A stretch of DNA of 44,632 nucleotides from Sediminibacillus massiliensis (GTDB taxonomy: Bacteria; Bacillota; Bacilli; Bacillales; Amphibacillaceae): positions 3,520,497-3,565,128 of the forward strand of contig NZ_LT732535.1 in assembly GCF_900156915.1 (NCBI RefSeq). The letters run 5' to 3'. Below, one piece after another: positions 24,751 through 33,531 of this stretch; within the stretch, counting starts at the first letter, position 1, and each line of letters opens with the position of its first letter. The notes under the pieces were generated by a model, which saw only the letters and a list, made by a program, of their open reading frames with translations, searched no databases and had not been told where the DNA came from. The translations under genes and the position numbers were made by a program.

Positions 24751-25386
24751 ATGGGTCGGGAATTTGTTGATTTATTTGATAAGTGGGCTGTTTCTTATGA
24801 TGAAAGTGTTACAGGGCACGATCCTCAATATCAAGCCGTATTTGATAAATATGATACAATATTAGAAGAAGTAGCAAAACGTTCTCAAGGGAATGTATTG
24901 GAATTTGGAGTAGGTACTGGAAACCTTTCAAAGAAGTTGTTGGATTCCGGTCTTAAAGTAATAGGAATTGAACCTTCACCTGAAATGAGAAATGCTGCTA
25001 CTGCCAAATATCCTGATTTGGAAGTAATGGATGGAGACTTTCTTTCTTACCCAAAACCAGGAATTCCAATTTCGACTATTGTAAGCACCTATGCTTTTCA
25101 TCATTTGACAGATGAAGAAAAAGATGAAGCAATTGCCGGATTCAAGGAGCTTTTATCACCCGGTGGAAAAATTGTTTTTGCCGACACGGCATATAGGAAT
25201 GAGCAGGAAAAGCAGCAAATCCACCAGACAGCAAAGGATAATGGATTTGACGATCTTCTGTTTGATTTAACGACAGAATATTACCCAATGATCGACGTAT
25301 TGCATCAACTGTTCAAGAAACATGGTTTCCACGCGGAATTTCAACAAATGAATGAATTTGTTTGGTTGATGGTAGCGGAAAAATAG
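24751..25386 (+). CDS. yrrT: Class I SAM-dependent methyltransferase YrrT
   Basis: This is a 211-residue Rossmann-fold methyltransferase. The SAM-binding motif I is VLEFGVGTGNLS, the acidic loop at strand 2 is GIEPSPEM, and the post-motif region reads STYAFHHLTDEEK. In Bacillus subtilis, yrrT heads an operon with mtnN, mccA and mccB that feeds S-adenosylhomocysteine sulfur toward cysteine. Here it heads yrrT-luxS-mccA-mccB. The acceptor substrate of YrrT is not known. ATG 24751 is preceded by GGGAGTTGAG. Confidence 0.92.
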   Translation: MGREFVDLFDKWAVSYDESVTGHDPQYQAVFDKYDTILEEVAKRSQGNVLEFGVGTGNLSKKLLDSGLKVIGIEPSPEMRNAATAKYPDLEVMDGDFLSYPKPGIPISTIVSTYAFHHLTDEEKDEAIAGFKELLSPGGKIVFADTAYRNEQEKQQIHQTAKDNGFDDLLFDLTTEYYPMIDVLHQLFKKHGFHAEFQQMNEFVWLMVAEK

Positions 25387-25434
25387 TAATGGATACATGA
25401 ATTATTAATTTGTTATACAAGGAGTGGAAAAATA

Positions 25435-25902
25435 ATGGCTAAGAAAATGAACGTAGAAAGCTTTAATTTGGACCATACGAAAGTAAAGGCGCCTTATATC
25501 CGTCTAGTTGGCGTGACAACGGGGCAGAGCGGTGACAAGGTGTACAAATATGATGTCCGTTTCAAACAGCCGAACAAGGAACACATGGATATGCCTGGTC
25601 TGCATTCTATCGAACATTTAATGGCTGAGAATATCCGTAATCATATCGATAATGTGCTGGATATAGGGCCGATGGGCTGTCAAACTGGTTTTTATCTCGC
25701 TGTACTGAATAATGACAGCTATGAGGACATTGCCGAAGCTTTGGAAAAAACGTTGAATGATGTACTGGAAGCCGATGAAGTACCGGCTTGTAATGAAGTA
25801 CAATGCGGATGGGCTGCAAACCATAGCTTGGAAGGGGCAAAAGAAATAGCTGCTGAAATGTTAGAAAGAAAAGACGAGTGGCATCAAGTTTTTGCTGAAT
25901 AA
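25435..25902 (+). CDS. luxS: S-ribosylhomocysteine lyase LuxS
   Basis: LuxS cleaves S-ribosylhomocysteine to homocysteine and DPD, the precursor of autoinducer-2. The 155-residue protein has the metal ligands H57 and H61 ([10 protein letters not shown]) and C124 (VQCGW), catalytic C82 (GPMGCQTG) and E60. It lies between yrrT and mccA in the position that mtnN holds in Bacillus subtilis. It thus delivers homocysteine directly to MccA. RBS AAGGAGTGG precedes ATG 25435. Confidence 0.97.
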   Translation: MAKKMNVESFNLDHTKVKAPYIRLVGVTTGQSGDKVYKYDVRFKQPNKEHMDMPGLHSIEHLMAENIRNHIDNVLDIGPMGCQTGFYLAVLNNDSYEDIAEALEKTLNDVLEADEVPACNEVQCGWAANHSLEGAKEIAAEMLERKDEWHQVFAE

Positions 25903-25923
25903 TAAAAAGGGGAAGGAATCGAC

Positions 25924-26847
25924 ATGACATTATACCGTAATACCCAAGAGTTGATCGGTAATACCCCGTTAGTAGAGCTGACCAAGTTCCCCCTTCCCGA
26001 GGGGGTTCGTTTTTTTGCGAAACTGGAGTTTTATAACCCTGGTGGAAGTGTGAAGGATCGCCTGGGACAGGAATTGATCAACGAAGCGCTTGCTTCCGGC
26101 CATCTAAAAGAAGGCGGCACTATTATAGAACCCACTGCGGGGAATACGGGTATCGGTCTCGCTTTGGCTGCACTTGATAAAAACGTCAAGGTCATCTTCT
26201 GTGTCCCTGAACAATTCAGCATGGAGAAACAAGAATTGATGAAGGCTCTCGGTGCCAAGATTGTCCATACACCGACAAAAGACGGAATGCGTGGTGCCAT
26301 AACGAAAGCCAACCAGCTTCTAAAAGAGATCCCGGACAGCTATTCACCCCGCCAGTTTTCCAATCCTGCAAATCCTGAGACGTATTACAAGACACTTGGA
26401 CCGGAAATATGGAAGGACTTAAAGGGAGATGTTGGAGTATTTATCGCAGGGGCAGGGACCGGCGGAACATTCATGGGCACGGCACGTTTCTTGAAAGAAC
26501 AGGACAGGAATATAAAGACTGTAATTGTCGAACCAGAAGGGTCTGTCATAGCAGGAGGCAAATCGGGTCCACATAAAACGGAAGGCATCGGCATGGAGTT
26601 TTTACCAGAGTATATGGATCGGTCTTACTTCGACGCCATCCATACAGTCCCTGATGACCAAGCATTTGCATATGTGAAAGAACTGGCCCAAAAAGAAGGA
26701 TTGCTGGTCGGCAGTTCTTCTGGAGCGGCTTGTTTTGCCGCACTCCAGGAAGCGAAAAAGGCTAAACCAGGAACAAATATTGTAACGGTTTTTCCTGATA
26801 GCAGTGAAAGATATTTAAGTAAGCAAATTTACAGAGGAGGAGTATGA
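25924..26847 (+). CDS. mccA: Cystathionine beta-synthase-type cysteine synthase family enzyme MccA
   Basis: This PLP enzyme of the cysteine-synthase fold-II family is 307 residues long. K44 in NPGGSVKDRLG holds PLP, and the phosphate loop EPTAGNTGIGLA and GAGTGGTFMGTA are present. MccA condenses homocysteine with O-acetylserine to cystathionine, the first step of reverse transsulfuration in Bacillus. The assignment over a plain CysK rests on the coupled mccB gene and operon context. It overlaps mccB by 4 nt. Confidence 0.93.
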   Translation: MTLYRNTQELIGNTPLVELTKFPLPEGVRFFAKLEFYNPGGSVKDRLGQELINEALASGHLKEGGTIIEPTAGNTGIGLALAALDKNVKVIFCVPEQFSMEKQELMKALGAKIVHTPTKDGMRGAITKANQLLKEIPDSYSPRQFSNPANPETYYKTLGPEIWKDLKGDVGVFIAGAGTGGTFMGTARFLKEQDRNIKTVIVEPEGSVIAGGKSGPHKTEGIGMEFLPEYMDRSYFDAIHTVPDDQAFAYVKELAQKEGLLVGSSSGAACFAALQEAKKAKPGTNIVTVFPDSSERYLSKQIYRGGV

Positions 26848-27980
26848 TGAGATCTAAAACGAAAATGATTCACGCCGGGATTACAGGCGATGAGAAAACG
26901 GGTGCGGTATCTGTTCCTATATACCAAGTAAGCACCTATGCACAGGAAGCTGCCGGAAAGCATTCTGGCTATGAATATTCCCGTACAGGAAACCCGACAC
27001 GTAATGCCTTGGAAACAACTATTGCGGAATTGGAAAATGGAAAAGCAGGTTTTGCTTTCGGGTCTGGTATGGCTGCCATCACTTCTGTTATGATGCTGCT
27101 GGACGCTGGTGATCATATTATTATGACGGATGATGTATACGGAGGAACCTATCGTTTGATGACAGGTGTTTTGAACCGGTTTAAATTAGATCATTCTTTC
27201 ATCGATACAAGTGATCCCGATAAGGTAAAAGAAGCAATAAAACCTAATACAAAAGCACTTTATATCGAGACTCCGACAAATCCGTTGTTGAAAGTGACCG
27301 ATTTGAAGAAAATGTCCGAGATTGCTAAAGCAAATGATTTATTGTTGATCGTAGACAACACATTTGCTACTCCATATTGGCAGCAGCCAATCGACTTTGG
27401 AGCTGATATTGTCGTCCATAGTGCAACAAAGTACATCGGCGGACACAGTGACGTTGTATCAGGACTCGTCGTAGTCAACACCGATAAACTGGCTGAGGAC
27501 TTGCATTATATTCAAAATTCCGTCGGGGGAATTTTGGGGCCTCAGGATTCCTGGCTGCTAATGCGAGGAATCAAAACGCTTGGATTAAGAATGGAAGCCG
27601 CTGAAAAGAATTCTCAAAAGCTTGTAGAATTCCTAAAGAAACATGATCAAGTCAGCACTATTTATTATCCGGGATTGCCTGAACATAAAGGGCACGACAT
27701 TGCCAAAAAGCAAGCATCCGGATTCGGTGCAATGATTTCGTTTGATGTCGGGAGTGCTGAAAAAGCCGATCAAGTTCTGTCCAAAGTTAAATACTTTACC
27801 TTGGCTGAAAGCCTTGGTGCAGTTGAGAGCCTGATATCAGTACCGGCTAAAATGACACATGCCTCCATTCCAAGAGAACGCAGACAGGAACTCGGAATAA
27901 CCGATGGCCTAATCCGTGTATCCGTCGGAGTGGAAGACGTCGAAGACTTAATCGAAGACCTTAAGCAGGCAATGGAATAA
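26844..27980 (+). CDS. mccB: Cystathionine gamma-lyase / homocysteine gamma-lyase MccB
   Basis: This is a 378-residue fold-I PLP enzyme of the Cys/Met metabolism family. PLP lysine K196 lies in VVHSATKYIGGHSD, and the YEYSRTGNPTR and IETPTNPL segments are canonical. MccB splits cystathionine to cysteine, 2-oxobutyrate and ammonia, completing the path from homocysteine. Two tandem ATGs exist (26844 and 26847); GGAGG is better spaced for the second. It ends the operon at a strong terminator. Known control in Bacillus is by the cysteine regulator CymR; I could not identify a CymR box with confidence. Confidence 0.94.
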   Translation: MMRSKTKMIHAGITGDEKTGAVSVPIYQVSTYAQEAAGKHSGYEYSRTGNPTRNALETTIAELENGKAGFAFGSGMAAITSVMMLLDAGDHIIMTDDVYGGTYRLMTGVLNRFKLDHSFIDTSDPDKVKEAIKPNTKALYIETPTNPLLKVTDLKKMSEIAKANDLLLIVDNTFATPYWQQPIDFGADIVVHSATKYIGGHSDVVSGLVVVNTDKLAEDLHYIQNSVGGILGPQDSWLLMRGIKTLGLRMEAAEKNSQKLVEFLKKHDQVSTIYYPGLPEHKGHDIAKKQASGFGAMISFDVGSAEKADQVLSKVKYFTLAESLGAVESLISVPAKMTHASIPRERRQELGITDGLIRVSVGVEDVEDLIEDLKQAME

Positions 27981-27984
27981 AAGA

Positions 27985-28016
27985 ACAAAACAGGGCCCGA
28001 AAGGCCCTGTTTTTCT
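27985..28016 (+). terminator. Terminator of the yrrT-luxS-mccAB operon
   Basis: AAAACAGGGCC / GGCCCTGTTTT is followed by TCTTTT. Confidence 0.92.
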
Positions 28017-28044
28017 TTTACAGGCCTTTATAGTATGTCAAAGT

Positions 28045-28182
28045 TGAGAGAAACTGCGACATAGAGACAATTCTGCATTGTGAAGTTTTCACTCCTTCTG
28101 ATGTTAGTTGTGTGCTAACTCAACGCTGCGGTAAAATACTCGCTTTCCGCGGGGAACGCTTCAGCCTCCTCGCTGGCAAAAA
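28045..28182. repeat. Left arm of a long palindromic repeat split by the IS
   Basis: AAACTGCGACATA (from about 28051) and CGCTGCGGTAAAATACTCGC up to CAGCCTCCTC have their inverted counterparts in 29626-29743 on the other side of the insertion sequence. Outside the insertion sequence there are about 140 and 118 bp. The family is that of the 23168-23412 repeat. Confidence 0.75.
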
Positions 28183-28215
28183 TGAAGTGACCCCGAAAAG
28201 TTGGACAGATTTTGG

Positions 28216-29028
28216 TTAAGCGGCTTGTTGGTATAGAGTTCGATATTCGATCGGACTCTTGCCTTTTAATTTGGTCTTTATCCGTTTTTGATTATAGTAA
28301 TCCATGTATTCTTCCAGTTCCTTTTTAAATTGCTCGATGCTTTCGAATTCATTTAAGTAAAGAAATTCAGATTTCATAATGCCAAAGAAATTCTCGATAA
28401 CGGCGTTGTCATAACAGTTTCCTTTTCGTGACATACTCTGTGTGATGCCTCGCTCCTTTAAAGCATCCCGGTACTGTTTCATTTGGTAATGCCAGCCTTG
28501 ATCCGAGTGGATCAATAGTTCATCCCTATCCTTCAAGCGTTCAAAAGATTTTTCTAACATCTCTGAGACTAGGGAGTAAGTTGGACGTGAACCAATGGTG
28601 TAGGTGATAATTTCGCCATTGAATAAATCCAGAACGGGAGATAGGTAAAGTTTCTCTCCTAGTAATTTAAATTCTGTAATATCGGTAACCCATTTCTCAT
28701 TTGGTTTGTCTGCTTGGAAGTTCCGTTCCAGGATATTTGGAGCGGTTTTGCCAACTTTGCCTTTGTATGATCGGTACTTCTTCATGCGGACGATGCTTTT
28801 CAAACCTAACTCTTTCATTAATCGCTGCACTTTTTTGTGGTTCACCTTATGTCCTTTATTTTCTAACTCATCTTGAATACGGCGATAGCCATAACGCCCT
28901 TTATGTTCATGATAAATGGACTGAATCAACGTTTTTAATTCGGCATCTTTGTCAGGGCAGTCAAATGTGCTCACCCAGTAATAATACGTACTGCGAGGGA
29001 TATCTGCCAGCTTTAAAAGTTCTTTCAC
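28216..29028 (-). CDS. IS150-type transposase OrfB (DDE integrase)
   Basis: The ~270-residue catalytic subunit has an N-terminal HTH_21-like region (YHEHKGRYGYRRI) and an rve integrase core. The DDE triad is visible in WVTDITEF, LIHSDQGWHYQ and VIENFFGIMKSE. The frame opens at GTG 29028, but it continues upstream in frame through VVYELRGEFS to the frameshift site at 29058-29063. The functional protein is therefore most likely the OrfA-OrfB fusion made by -1 frameshifting. Confidence 0.93.
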   Translation of the reverse strand: MKELLKLADIPRSTYYYWVSTFDCPDKDAELKTLIQSIYHEHKGRYGYRRIQDELENKGHKVNHKKVQRLMKELGLKSIVRMKKYRSYKGKVGKTAPNILERNFQADKPNEKWVTDITEFKLLGEKLYLSPVLDLFNGEIITYTIGSRPTYSLVSEMLEKSFERLKDRDELLIHSDQGWHYQMKQYRDALKERGITQSMSRKGNCYDNAVIENFFGIMKSEFLYLNEFESIEQFKKELEEYMDYYNQKRIKTKLKGKSPIEYRTLYQQAA

Positions 29029-29054
29029 CGAGAATTCGCCCCTTAGTTCATAGA

Positions 29055-29573
29055 CTACTTTCGCTTTGTCTTGTTTGGTGATTTTTCCTTGTTTTGAACT
29101 AAGGCTCTCAACTTTTTTAAATAGGCATTCTCCATACGCAAATATTCCAGTTCTTTCTGCATTTCCTCTACAGAGTGCTTATCTGGTTGGTCATTCTTGG
29201 AATTTTTCTTTTGGGAAGTCATACGGGAATTCCCCTTTCCGGTTGGTTTAAGGGCATCGAATCCGCCAGTCTCCCACTTTTTCTTCCACCTCCGGACCAT
29301 GGAAGAGTCCGGAATATGGAAGAGCGCCGATGCCTCTCGAATTGAATAATTTTTCTCTTCGATAAACTGAATTACTTTCAGTTTAAAGGCAGGCGTGTAG
29401 TTTGTATAGGGAAATAGAAAAGCAGTATCTCCATGGTATTCGTATAATTTGACCCAATAACGTAAGGAAGAGTTATCAATCCCCAATTCTTTCGCTAGGT
29501 CCCGGTAGCTAATCCTTTCGTTTAGATAACGCTGCACAGCAAAATGTTTTTCCAACACGGAAAGCTTTCTCAT
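29055..29573 (-). CDS. IS150-type OrfA (helix-turn-helix transposase subunit)
   Basis: The 172-residue protein has two helix-turn-helix modules (about 10-40, SYRDLAKELGIDNSSLRYW; and about 65-95, SIREASALFHIPDSSMVRRW) for binding IS ends. A leucine-zipper-like helix follows (about 133-156, VEEMQKELEYLRMENAYLKKL). It ends in a basic tail KTKRK directly after CGA AAG TAG. OrfA alone usually dampens transposition; its fusion to OrfB is the transposase. Confidence 0.93.
   Translation of the reverse strand: MRKLSVLEKHFAVQRYLNERISYRDLAKELGIDNSSLRYWVKLYEYHGDTAFLFPYTNYTPAFKLKVIQFIEEKNYSIREASALFHIPDSSMVRRWKKKWETGGFDALKPTGKGNSRMTSQKKNSKNDQPDKHSVEEMQKELEYLRMENAYLKKLRALVQNKEKSPNKTKRK
29058..29063 (-). 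promoter_or_regulatory. -1 programmed frameshift hexamer CGAAAG
   Basis: On the minus strand CGA AAG immediately precedes the orfA stop TAG. A -1 slip on AAG leads to GTA GTC TAT, the orfB frame. CGA AAG is the slip site described for IS1222 and for Bacillus subtilis cdd. OrfB lies in the -1 frame relative to OrfA, as required. Confidence 0.7.
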
Positions 29574-29625
29574 TTAGGTACCTCCTATTGTCAGATGATG
29601 TGTCCAACAATAGGGGTGCAGTGCA

Positions 29626-29743
29626 TTTTTGCTCAAGAGGAGGCTGAGGTGCTGCCCCCGGAAAGGGAGTATTTTTCCGCAGCGCTGGACTACCACTCAA
29701 TTCGAAAAGAATGGAAGGAAGCCAGAAAAAGTTATGTCGCAGT
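29626..29743. repeat. Right arm of the IS-split palindromic repeat
   Basis: GAGGAGGCTGAGG, GGAAAGGGAGTATTTTTCCG and TATGTCGCAGTTTA mirror the left arm at 28045-28182. Positions 29668-29743 are also repeated in direct orientation at 186-270. From 29744 to the dipeptidase start I see no further feature. Confidence 0.75.
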
Positions 29744-29874
29744 TTATGGTTTTAACGGCACAAATACAATAGAATTTTTCTATAGCCATGGTCTAAACAA
29801 GTTAACTTGTTCCGTGAAGGATTTTGGTTGGTTGTGATAAAATATATACCAATCAGAACAAAGGAAGTGATGGC

Positions 29875-31248
29875 ATGACAGAAGAAGTGTTGGCGTATCT
29901 ACAGGAAAATCGAGAACAGTTGCTGGAAAAGTTAAATCGTTTCTTATCAATACCCAGTGTGAGCACAGACAGTGTACATAAACAGGATGTAGAAGAGGCA
30001 GCGCGGTTTGTAGCAGACTACCTAACAGAAATCGGCTTCGACAAAGTCAATATCGAAGAAACCAAAGGCCATCCATTAGTATATGGCGAATGGACAGGAG
30101 CAGATTCCGCTCCTACAGCACTATTTTATGGCCATTATGACGTACAGCCAGCAGACCCAATCGAATTATGGGAAAGCGAGCCATTTAAGCCAGAGATAAG
30201 AGAAGGCAGGCTGTACGCAAGAGGAGCCAGCGATGATAAAGGCCAGGTTTTCATGCAATTGGCCGTGTTTGAAGCCTATATGAAAGTACATGGACAACTT
30301 CCTGTCAACGTAAAAGTTTGTATCGAAGGCGAAGAAGAAATCGGCAGCGAGCACTTGTATGAAGTACTAAAAGCGAAAAAGGAACAGTTCTCCGCTGATT
30401 TCGCCATAATCTCAGACTCAGGAATGGTGGATACAGGCCAACCGACCATTCTGTATGGACTTAAAGGATTTACAGGATTGGAATTTACCGTCCACGGGCC
30501 TTCCAGTGACTTGCATTCCGGAATTTACGGCGGAGTCGTACGTAATCCCGCCATGGCCATGGCCCATCTATTAGCCACTTTGAAAAATGAGGAAGAAGTA
30601 GTGCAGGTGGAAGGTTTTTATGAAGGAATCGACCCATTGGATGAGGGGGAACGAAAGCTTATTGAAGAAGTACCCGGTGAGGACTACAAAAAGACAACAG
30701 GAGTAGATCAGACGGTATCGGAAAAAGGCTATACAGCAAAAGAACACATGATGGCAAGGCCAACTCTAGAAGTCAACGGATTATATGGAGGGTACCAGGG
30801 AGAAGGAACGAAAACCATTATTCCCTCATCGGCGACTGCCAAATTGACTTGCCGACTGGTGCCCGGACAGGAACCCGACCAGATTCAGCAATTGCTTGTC
30901 GACCATTTGGAGAAACACGTTCCCGACGGAGTGAGACTCGAAATTAAAAGGGAACCACTTTCTGCCAAAGCTTACAAAGTAAATCCCGATCACCCACTTA
31001 TCCAACAAGCAGGACAAGCGCTTGAACAAGCTTTCGGAAAGCAGGCAGTCTACGCAAGGTTAGGCGGATCCATCCCGGTGGTAGAGTGGATAGATTCTAT
31101 TTTTCAAATGCCGGTAGTACTACTTGGATTCGGCACTCCTGAAGACAGGCTTCATTCACCTAATGAAAGTTTCCCAATCGAGAATTTCTATAAGGGTATG
31201 GAGACACTTGTTTATTACTGGGCGAATATAAAAGAAACACGTCTATAA
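29875..31248 (+). CDS. M20-family dipeptidase (zinc metallopeptidase)
   Basis: This 457-residue M20 peptidase has metal ligands in FYGHYDVQP (H87), GASDDKG (Asp), the EGEEEIGSEH pair (catalytic and bridging Glu), ISDSG and, near the C-terminus, RLHSPNES. A lid/dimerisation insertion separates the two catalytic halves, as in carnosinase/PepV-type dipeptidases. It hydrolyses dipeptides in the cytoplasm; no signal peptide is present. The frame extends to 29824, but ATG 29875 after AAAGGAAGTG is the natural start. It is monocistronic with a terminator. Confidence 0.92.
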   Translation: MTEEVLAYLQENREQLLEKLNRFLSIPSVSTDSVHKQDVEEAARFVADYLTEIGFDKVNIEETKGHPLVYGEWTGADSAPTALFYGHYDVQPADPIELWESEPFKPEIREGRLYARGASDDKGQVFMQLAVFEAYMKVHGQLPVNVKVCIEGEEEIGSEHLYEVLKAKKEQFSADFAIISDSGMVDTGQPTILYGLKGFTGLEFTVHGPSSDLHSGIYGGVVRNPAMAMAHLLATLKNEEEVVQVEGFYEGIDPLDEGERKLIEEVPGEDYKKTTGVDQTVSEKGYTAKEHMMARPTLEVNGLYGGYQGEGTKTIIPSSATAKLTCRLVPGQEPDQIQQLLVDHLEKHVPDGVRLEIKREPLSAKAYKVNPDHPLIQQAGQALEQAFGKQAVYARLGGSIPVVEWIDSIFQMPVVLLGFGTPEDRLHSPNESFPIENFYKGMETLVYYWANIKETRL

Positions 31249-31252
31249 CTGG

Positions 31253-31284
31253 AAGCAGAGTCCGTTTTGACTCTGCTTTTCTTA
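31253..31284 (+). terminator. Terminator after the dipeptidase
   Basis: AAGCAGAGTC / GACTCTGCTT is followed by TTCTT. Confidence 0.88.
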
Positions 31285-31381
31285 TAGTTGTTACAAATTT
31301 TTGAATCATGAAGGAAGCTAATATATGATGGATATAAGGTCGCTATAATAGAGGAAAGAGTGAAACAGGAGGCAAACTACA

Positions 31382-31849
31382 ATGAAAAGAATATATTTCA
31401 GTCTGCTTATTGTGCTAATTATCGTATTAACAGCATGCAGCAGTAATACAGAGTCGCAGAAGCAGGAAAAGCTTGCTCCCAACCATGAGCAGACAGAAGG
31501 AATCGAAGTATTGCCCTCCTTCTTAGATCAGTCATCTCAGGATATGAGAAACGTCTATCTAGCAGTTGCCCAACAGAAAGAACTGCTGGAGCAGATTCCT
31601 TGTTACTGCGGCTGCGGGGACGAGAAGATCGGTCACAGAGACAATTATGATTGTTTTGTATTTGATAATGATAAAAACGGAGAAGTAATATGGGACAGTC
31701 ATGGCATTAACTGTCAGGTATGCATTGATACTGCTGTGTACTCTATTAACGAATACCAAAAGGGAACAGACATTGGCGAGATTCGTGCCACCATAGATGA
31801 AACATATCAGCAGGATTATCCTGCCCCGACTCCTACTCCAGGTGTATAG
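31382..31849 (+). CDS. PCYCGCG-motif lipoprotein
   Basis: The 155-residue lipoprotein has a signal ending VLTAC (lipidated C19). The conserved cysteine motif PCYCGCG lies at about residues 74-80, followed by GHRDNYDCF and GINCQVC. These seven cysteines and nearby His could bind metal such as copper or heme iron, but function is not established for the family. The C-terminus is Pro/Thr-rich (PAPTPTPGV). It has an ACAGGAGGC RBS and is monocistronic. Confidence 0.9.
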   Translation: MKRIYFSLLIVLIIVLTACSSNTESQKQEKLAPNHEQTEGIEVLPSFLDQSSQDMRNVYLAVAQQKELLEQIPCYCGCGDEKIGHRDNYDCFVFDNDKNGEVIWDSHGINCQVCIDTAVYSINEYQKGTDIGEIRATIDETYQQDYPAPTPTPGV

Positions 31850-31853
31850 ATCC

Positions 31854-31884
31854 AAACACTCCCGCATAATGGGAGTGTTTTTTT
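31854..31884 (+). terminator. Terminator after the PCYCGCG lipoprotein
   Basis: AAACACTCCC / GGGAGTGTTT is followed by T4. Confidence 0.9.
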
Positions 31885-31968
31885 GAAGCGCGGATATCAT
31901 AAATCTCTTCATCATTGCATGGTGTTGTACATATATTGATATAACTACAATTAAAGGAGAGATCGTTT

Positions 31969-33381
31969 TTGAAACAAGCAGATCAAAACCAGCTGAAAAG
32001 GGCGATTGCAGAGATTACCGAAATTGCCGAAGGTTTTGGATTGGATTTTTACCCGATGCGTTATGAGATATGTCCTGCTGAAATAATTTACACATTCGGA
32101 GCATATGGTATGCCGACTCGATTCTCTCATTGGAGTTTTGGAAAGCAATTTCACAAAATGAAACTGCAGTATGATTTGGGATTGAGCAAGATTTACGAAT
32201 TAGTCATAAACTCCAACCCTTGCTATGCATTTTTACTTAATTCCAATAGTTTGATTCAAAATAAATTGATAGTGGCCCATGTGCTTGCCCATTGCGATTT
32301 TTTTAAGAACAATGTCCGTTTTCAAAATACGAACAGGGATATGGTGGAGAGCATGTCAGCAACTGCAGAGCGGATTGCTGCATATGAAAAGGTACATGGA
32401 ATCGAAGAAGTAGAGTCCTTCCTTGATGCAGTATTAGCTATTCAAGAACATATTGATCCGACCTTGATAAAACCGCAGCTCGATTGGCAGAAGGATGGGG
32501 AAGAGACTGAAGAAGATAGACCGGCGAAGGCGAGTCCCTATGATGATTTATGGAAATTAGACGACAAGGACATAAGCAAAAAGCCAGTTAAGAAGAAGAA
32601 AGCACTCCCGCCAAGGCCCGAGAAGGATATTTTATTGTTTATCGAAGAGTTCAGCCGGAATTTAGAAGACTGGCAGCGGGATATTTTGACGATGATGAGG
32701 GAAGAAATGTTGTATTTCTGGCCGCAGCTGGAAACCAAAATCATGAACGAAGGCTGGGCCTCTTACTGGCATCAGCGCATCTTGAGAGAAATGGATCTTA
32801 CAACAGACGAATCAATAGAATTTGCCAAACTTAATGCGGGTGTTGTACAACCATCGAGGACACAGATCAACCCCTATTATCTTGGAGTGAAAATGTTTGA
32901 AGATATTGAGGAGCGTTTTGACAATCCGACAAAGGAAATGAAAAGGTGGGGTGCCGAACCCGGCAAAGGAAGAGAAAAGATGTTTGAAGTGAGGGAGATA
33001 GAATCGGATATATCATTTATTCGCAATTATTTAACCAAAGACTTAGTCGACCGTGAAGATCTTTATTTATTTCAGAAGCAGGGAAGCGAATACAAAATCA
33101 CGGATAAAGACTGGGAAATTGTCAGGGATCAACTTATCACGATGAGAGTCAATGGAGGATTCCCTTATTTGACGGTTCAAAACGGCGATTACCTTAACAA
33201 TGGCGAACTTTATATCAAGCATCACTATGAGGGAGTGGAATTGGACCTTTCTTATTTGGAAAGGACGCTTCCGTATATTTATCAATTATGGGGAAGGAAT
33301 GTCCACCTGGAAACGGTAATCGAGGAGAAACGCACCTTGTTCGGGTATGAAGGTAATAAAGTAGTAAAAAGATATCTATAG
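31969..33381 (+). CDS. spoVR: Stage V sporulation protein R (SpoVR)
   Basis: SpoVR is needed for normal spore cortex in Bacillus subtilis, where it is made in the mother cell. The 470 residues match the family length (468). The N-terminal part has [30 protein letters not shown], and the middle section [16 protein letters not shown] carries conserved His/Glu. The start is TTG 31969, with AAAGGAGAG 8 nt upstream. I looked for a sigma-E promoter and found only weak candidates. It is monocistronic with a terminator. Confidence 0.96.
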   Translation: MKQADQNQLKRAIAEITEIAEGFGLDFYPMRYEICPAEIIYTFGAYGMPTRFSHWSFGKQFHKMKLQYDLGLSKIYELVINSNPCYAFLLNSNSLIQNKLIVAHVLAHCDFFKNNVRFQNTNRDMVESMSATAERIAAYEKVHGIEEVESFLDAVLAIQEHIDPTLIKPQLDWQKDGEETEEDRPAKASPYDDLWKLDDKDISKKPVKKKKALPPRPEKDILLFIEEFSRNLEDWQRDILTMMREEMLYFWPQLETKIMNEGWASYWHQRILREMDLTTDESIEFAKLNAGVVQPSRTQINPYYLGVKMFEDIEERFDNPTKEMKRWGAEPGKGREKMFEVREIESDISFIRNYLTKDLVDREDLYLFQKQGSEYKITDKDWEIVRDQLITMRVNGGFPYLTVQNGDYLNNGELYIKHHYEGVELDLSYLERTLPYIYQLWGRNVHLETVIEEKRTLFGYEGNKVVKRYL

Positions 33382-33409
33382 AGCAGGACTTGTCCTGCTC
33401 TGTTTTTTG
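33379..33409 (+). terminator. Terminator after spoVR
   Basis: AGAGCAGGAC / GTCCTGCTCT with a 2-nt gap is followed by GTTTTTT. Confidence 0.88.
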
Positions 33410-33531
33410 TGTTTGGAGTCAATGGGTAATTTCTATCCGGCTCTTCTTTGTTATGATACACTTATACTACACGGCTATTTCTTACACATTTTCCTGACAA
33501 TACTGGTTTTAATATGGAGGACATATAAACG

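Larger units (their letters stand above)
28183..29625 (-). mobile_element. IS3-family (IS150 group) insertion sequence, complete
   Basis: The element is 1443 bp, the size of IS150 itself. Ends are 5'-TG...CA-3', with imperfect terminal inverted repeats of about 25 bp: TGAAGTGACCCC...GTTGGACA at 28183, and TGCACTGCACCCC...GTTGGACA read inward from 29625. It encodes orfA and orfB on the minus strand with a frameshift signal between them. No direct target duplication is evident: the left flank is AAAAA and the right TTTTT, because the insertion sits in a palindrome. Both ORFs are intact, so it may be active. Confidence 0.92.

Noticed and set aside
28178-29630. Target-site duplication of the insertion sequence
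   Set aside because: The flanks AAAAA and TTTTT are inverted, not direct, and are explained by insertion into the centre of a palindrome; no 3-5 bp direct repeat could be confirmed.
31885-31968. Sigma-E promoter for spoVR
   Set aside because: CATATATT resembles the -10, but no ATATT-type -35 lies at 14-15 nt, so I do not list it.
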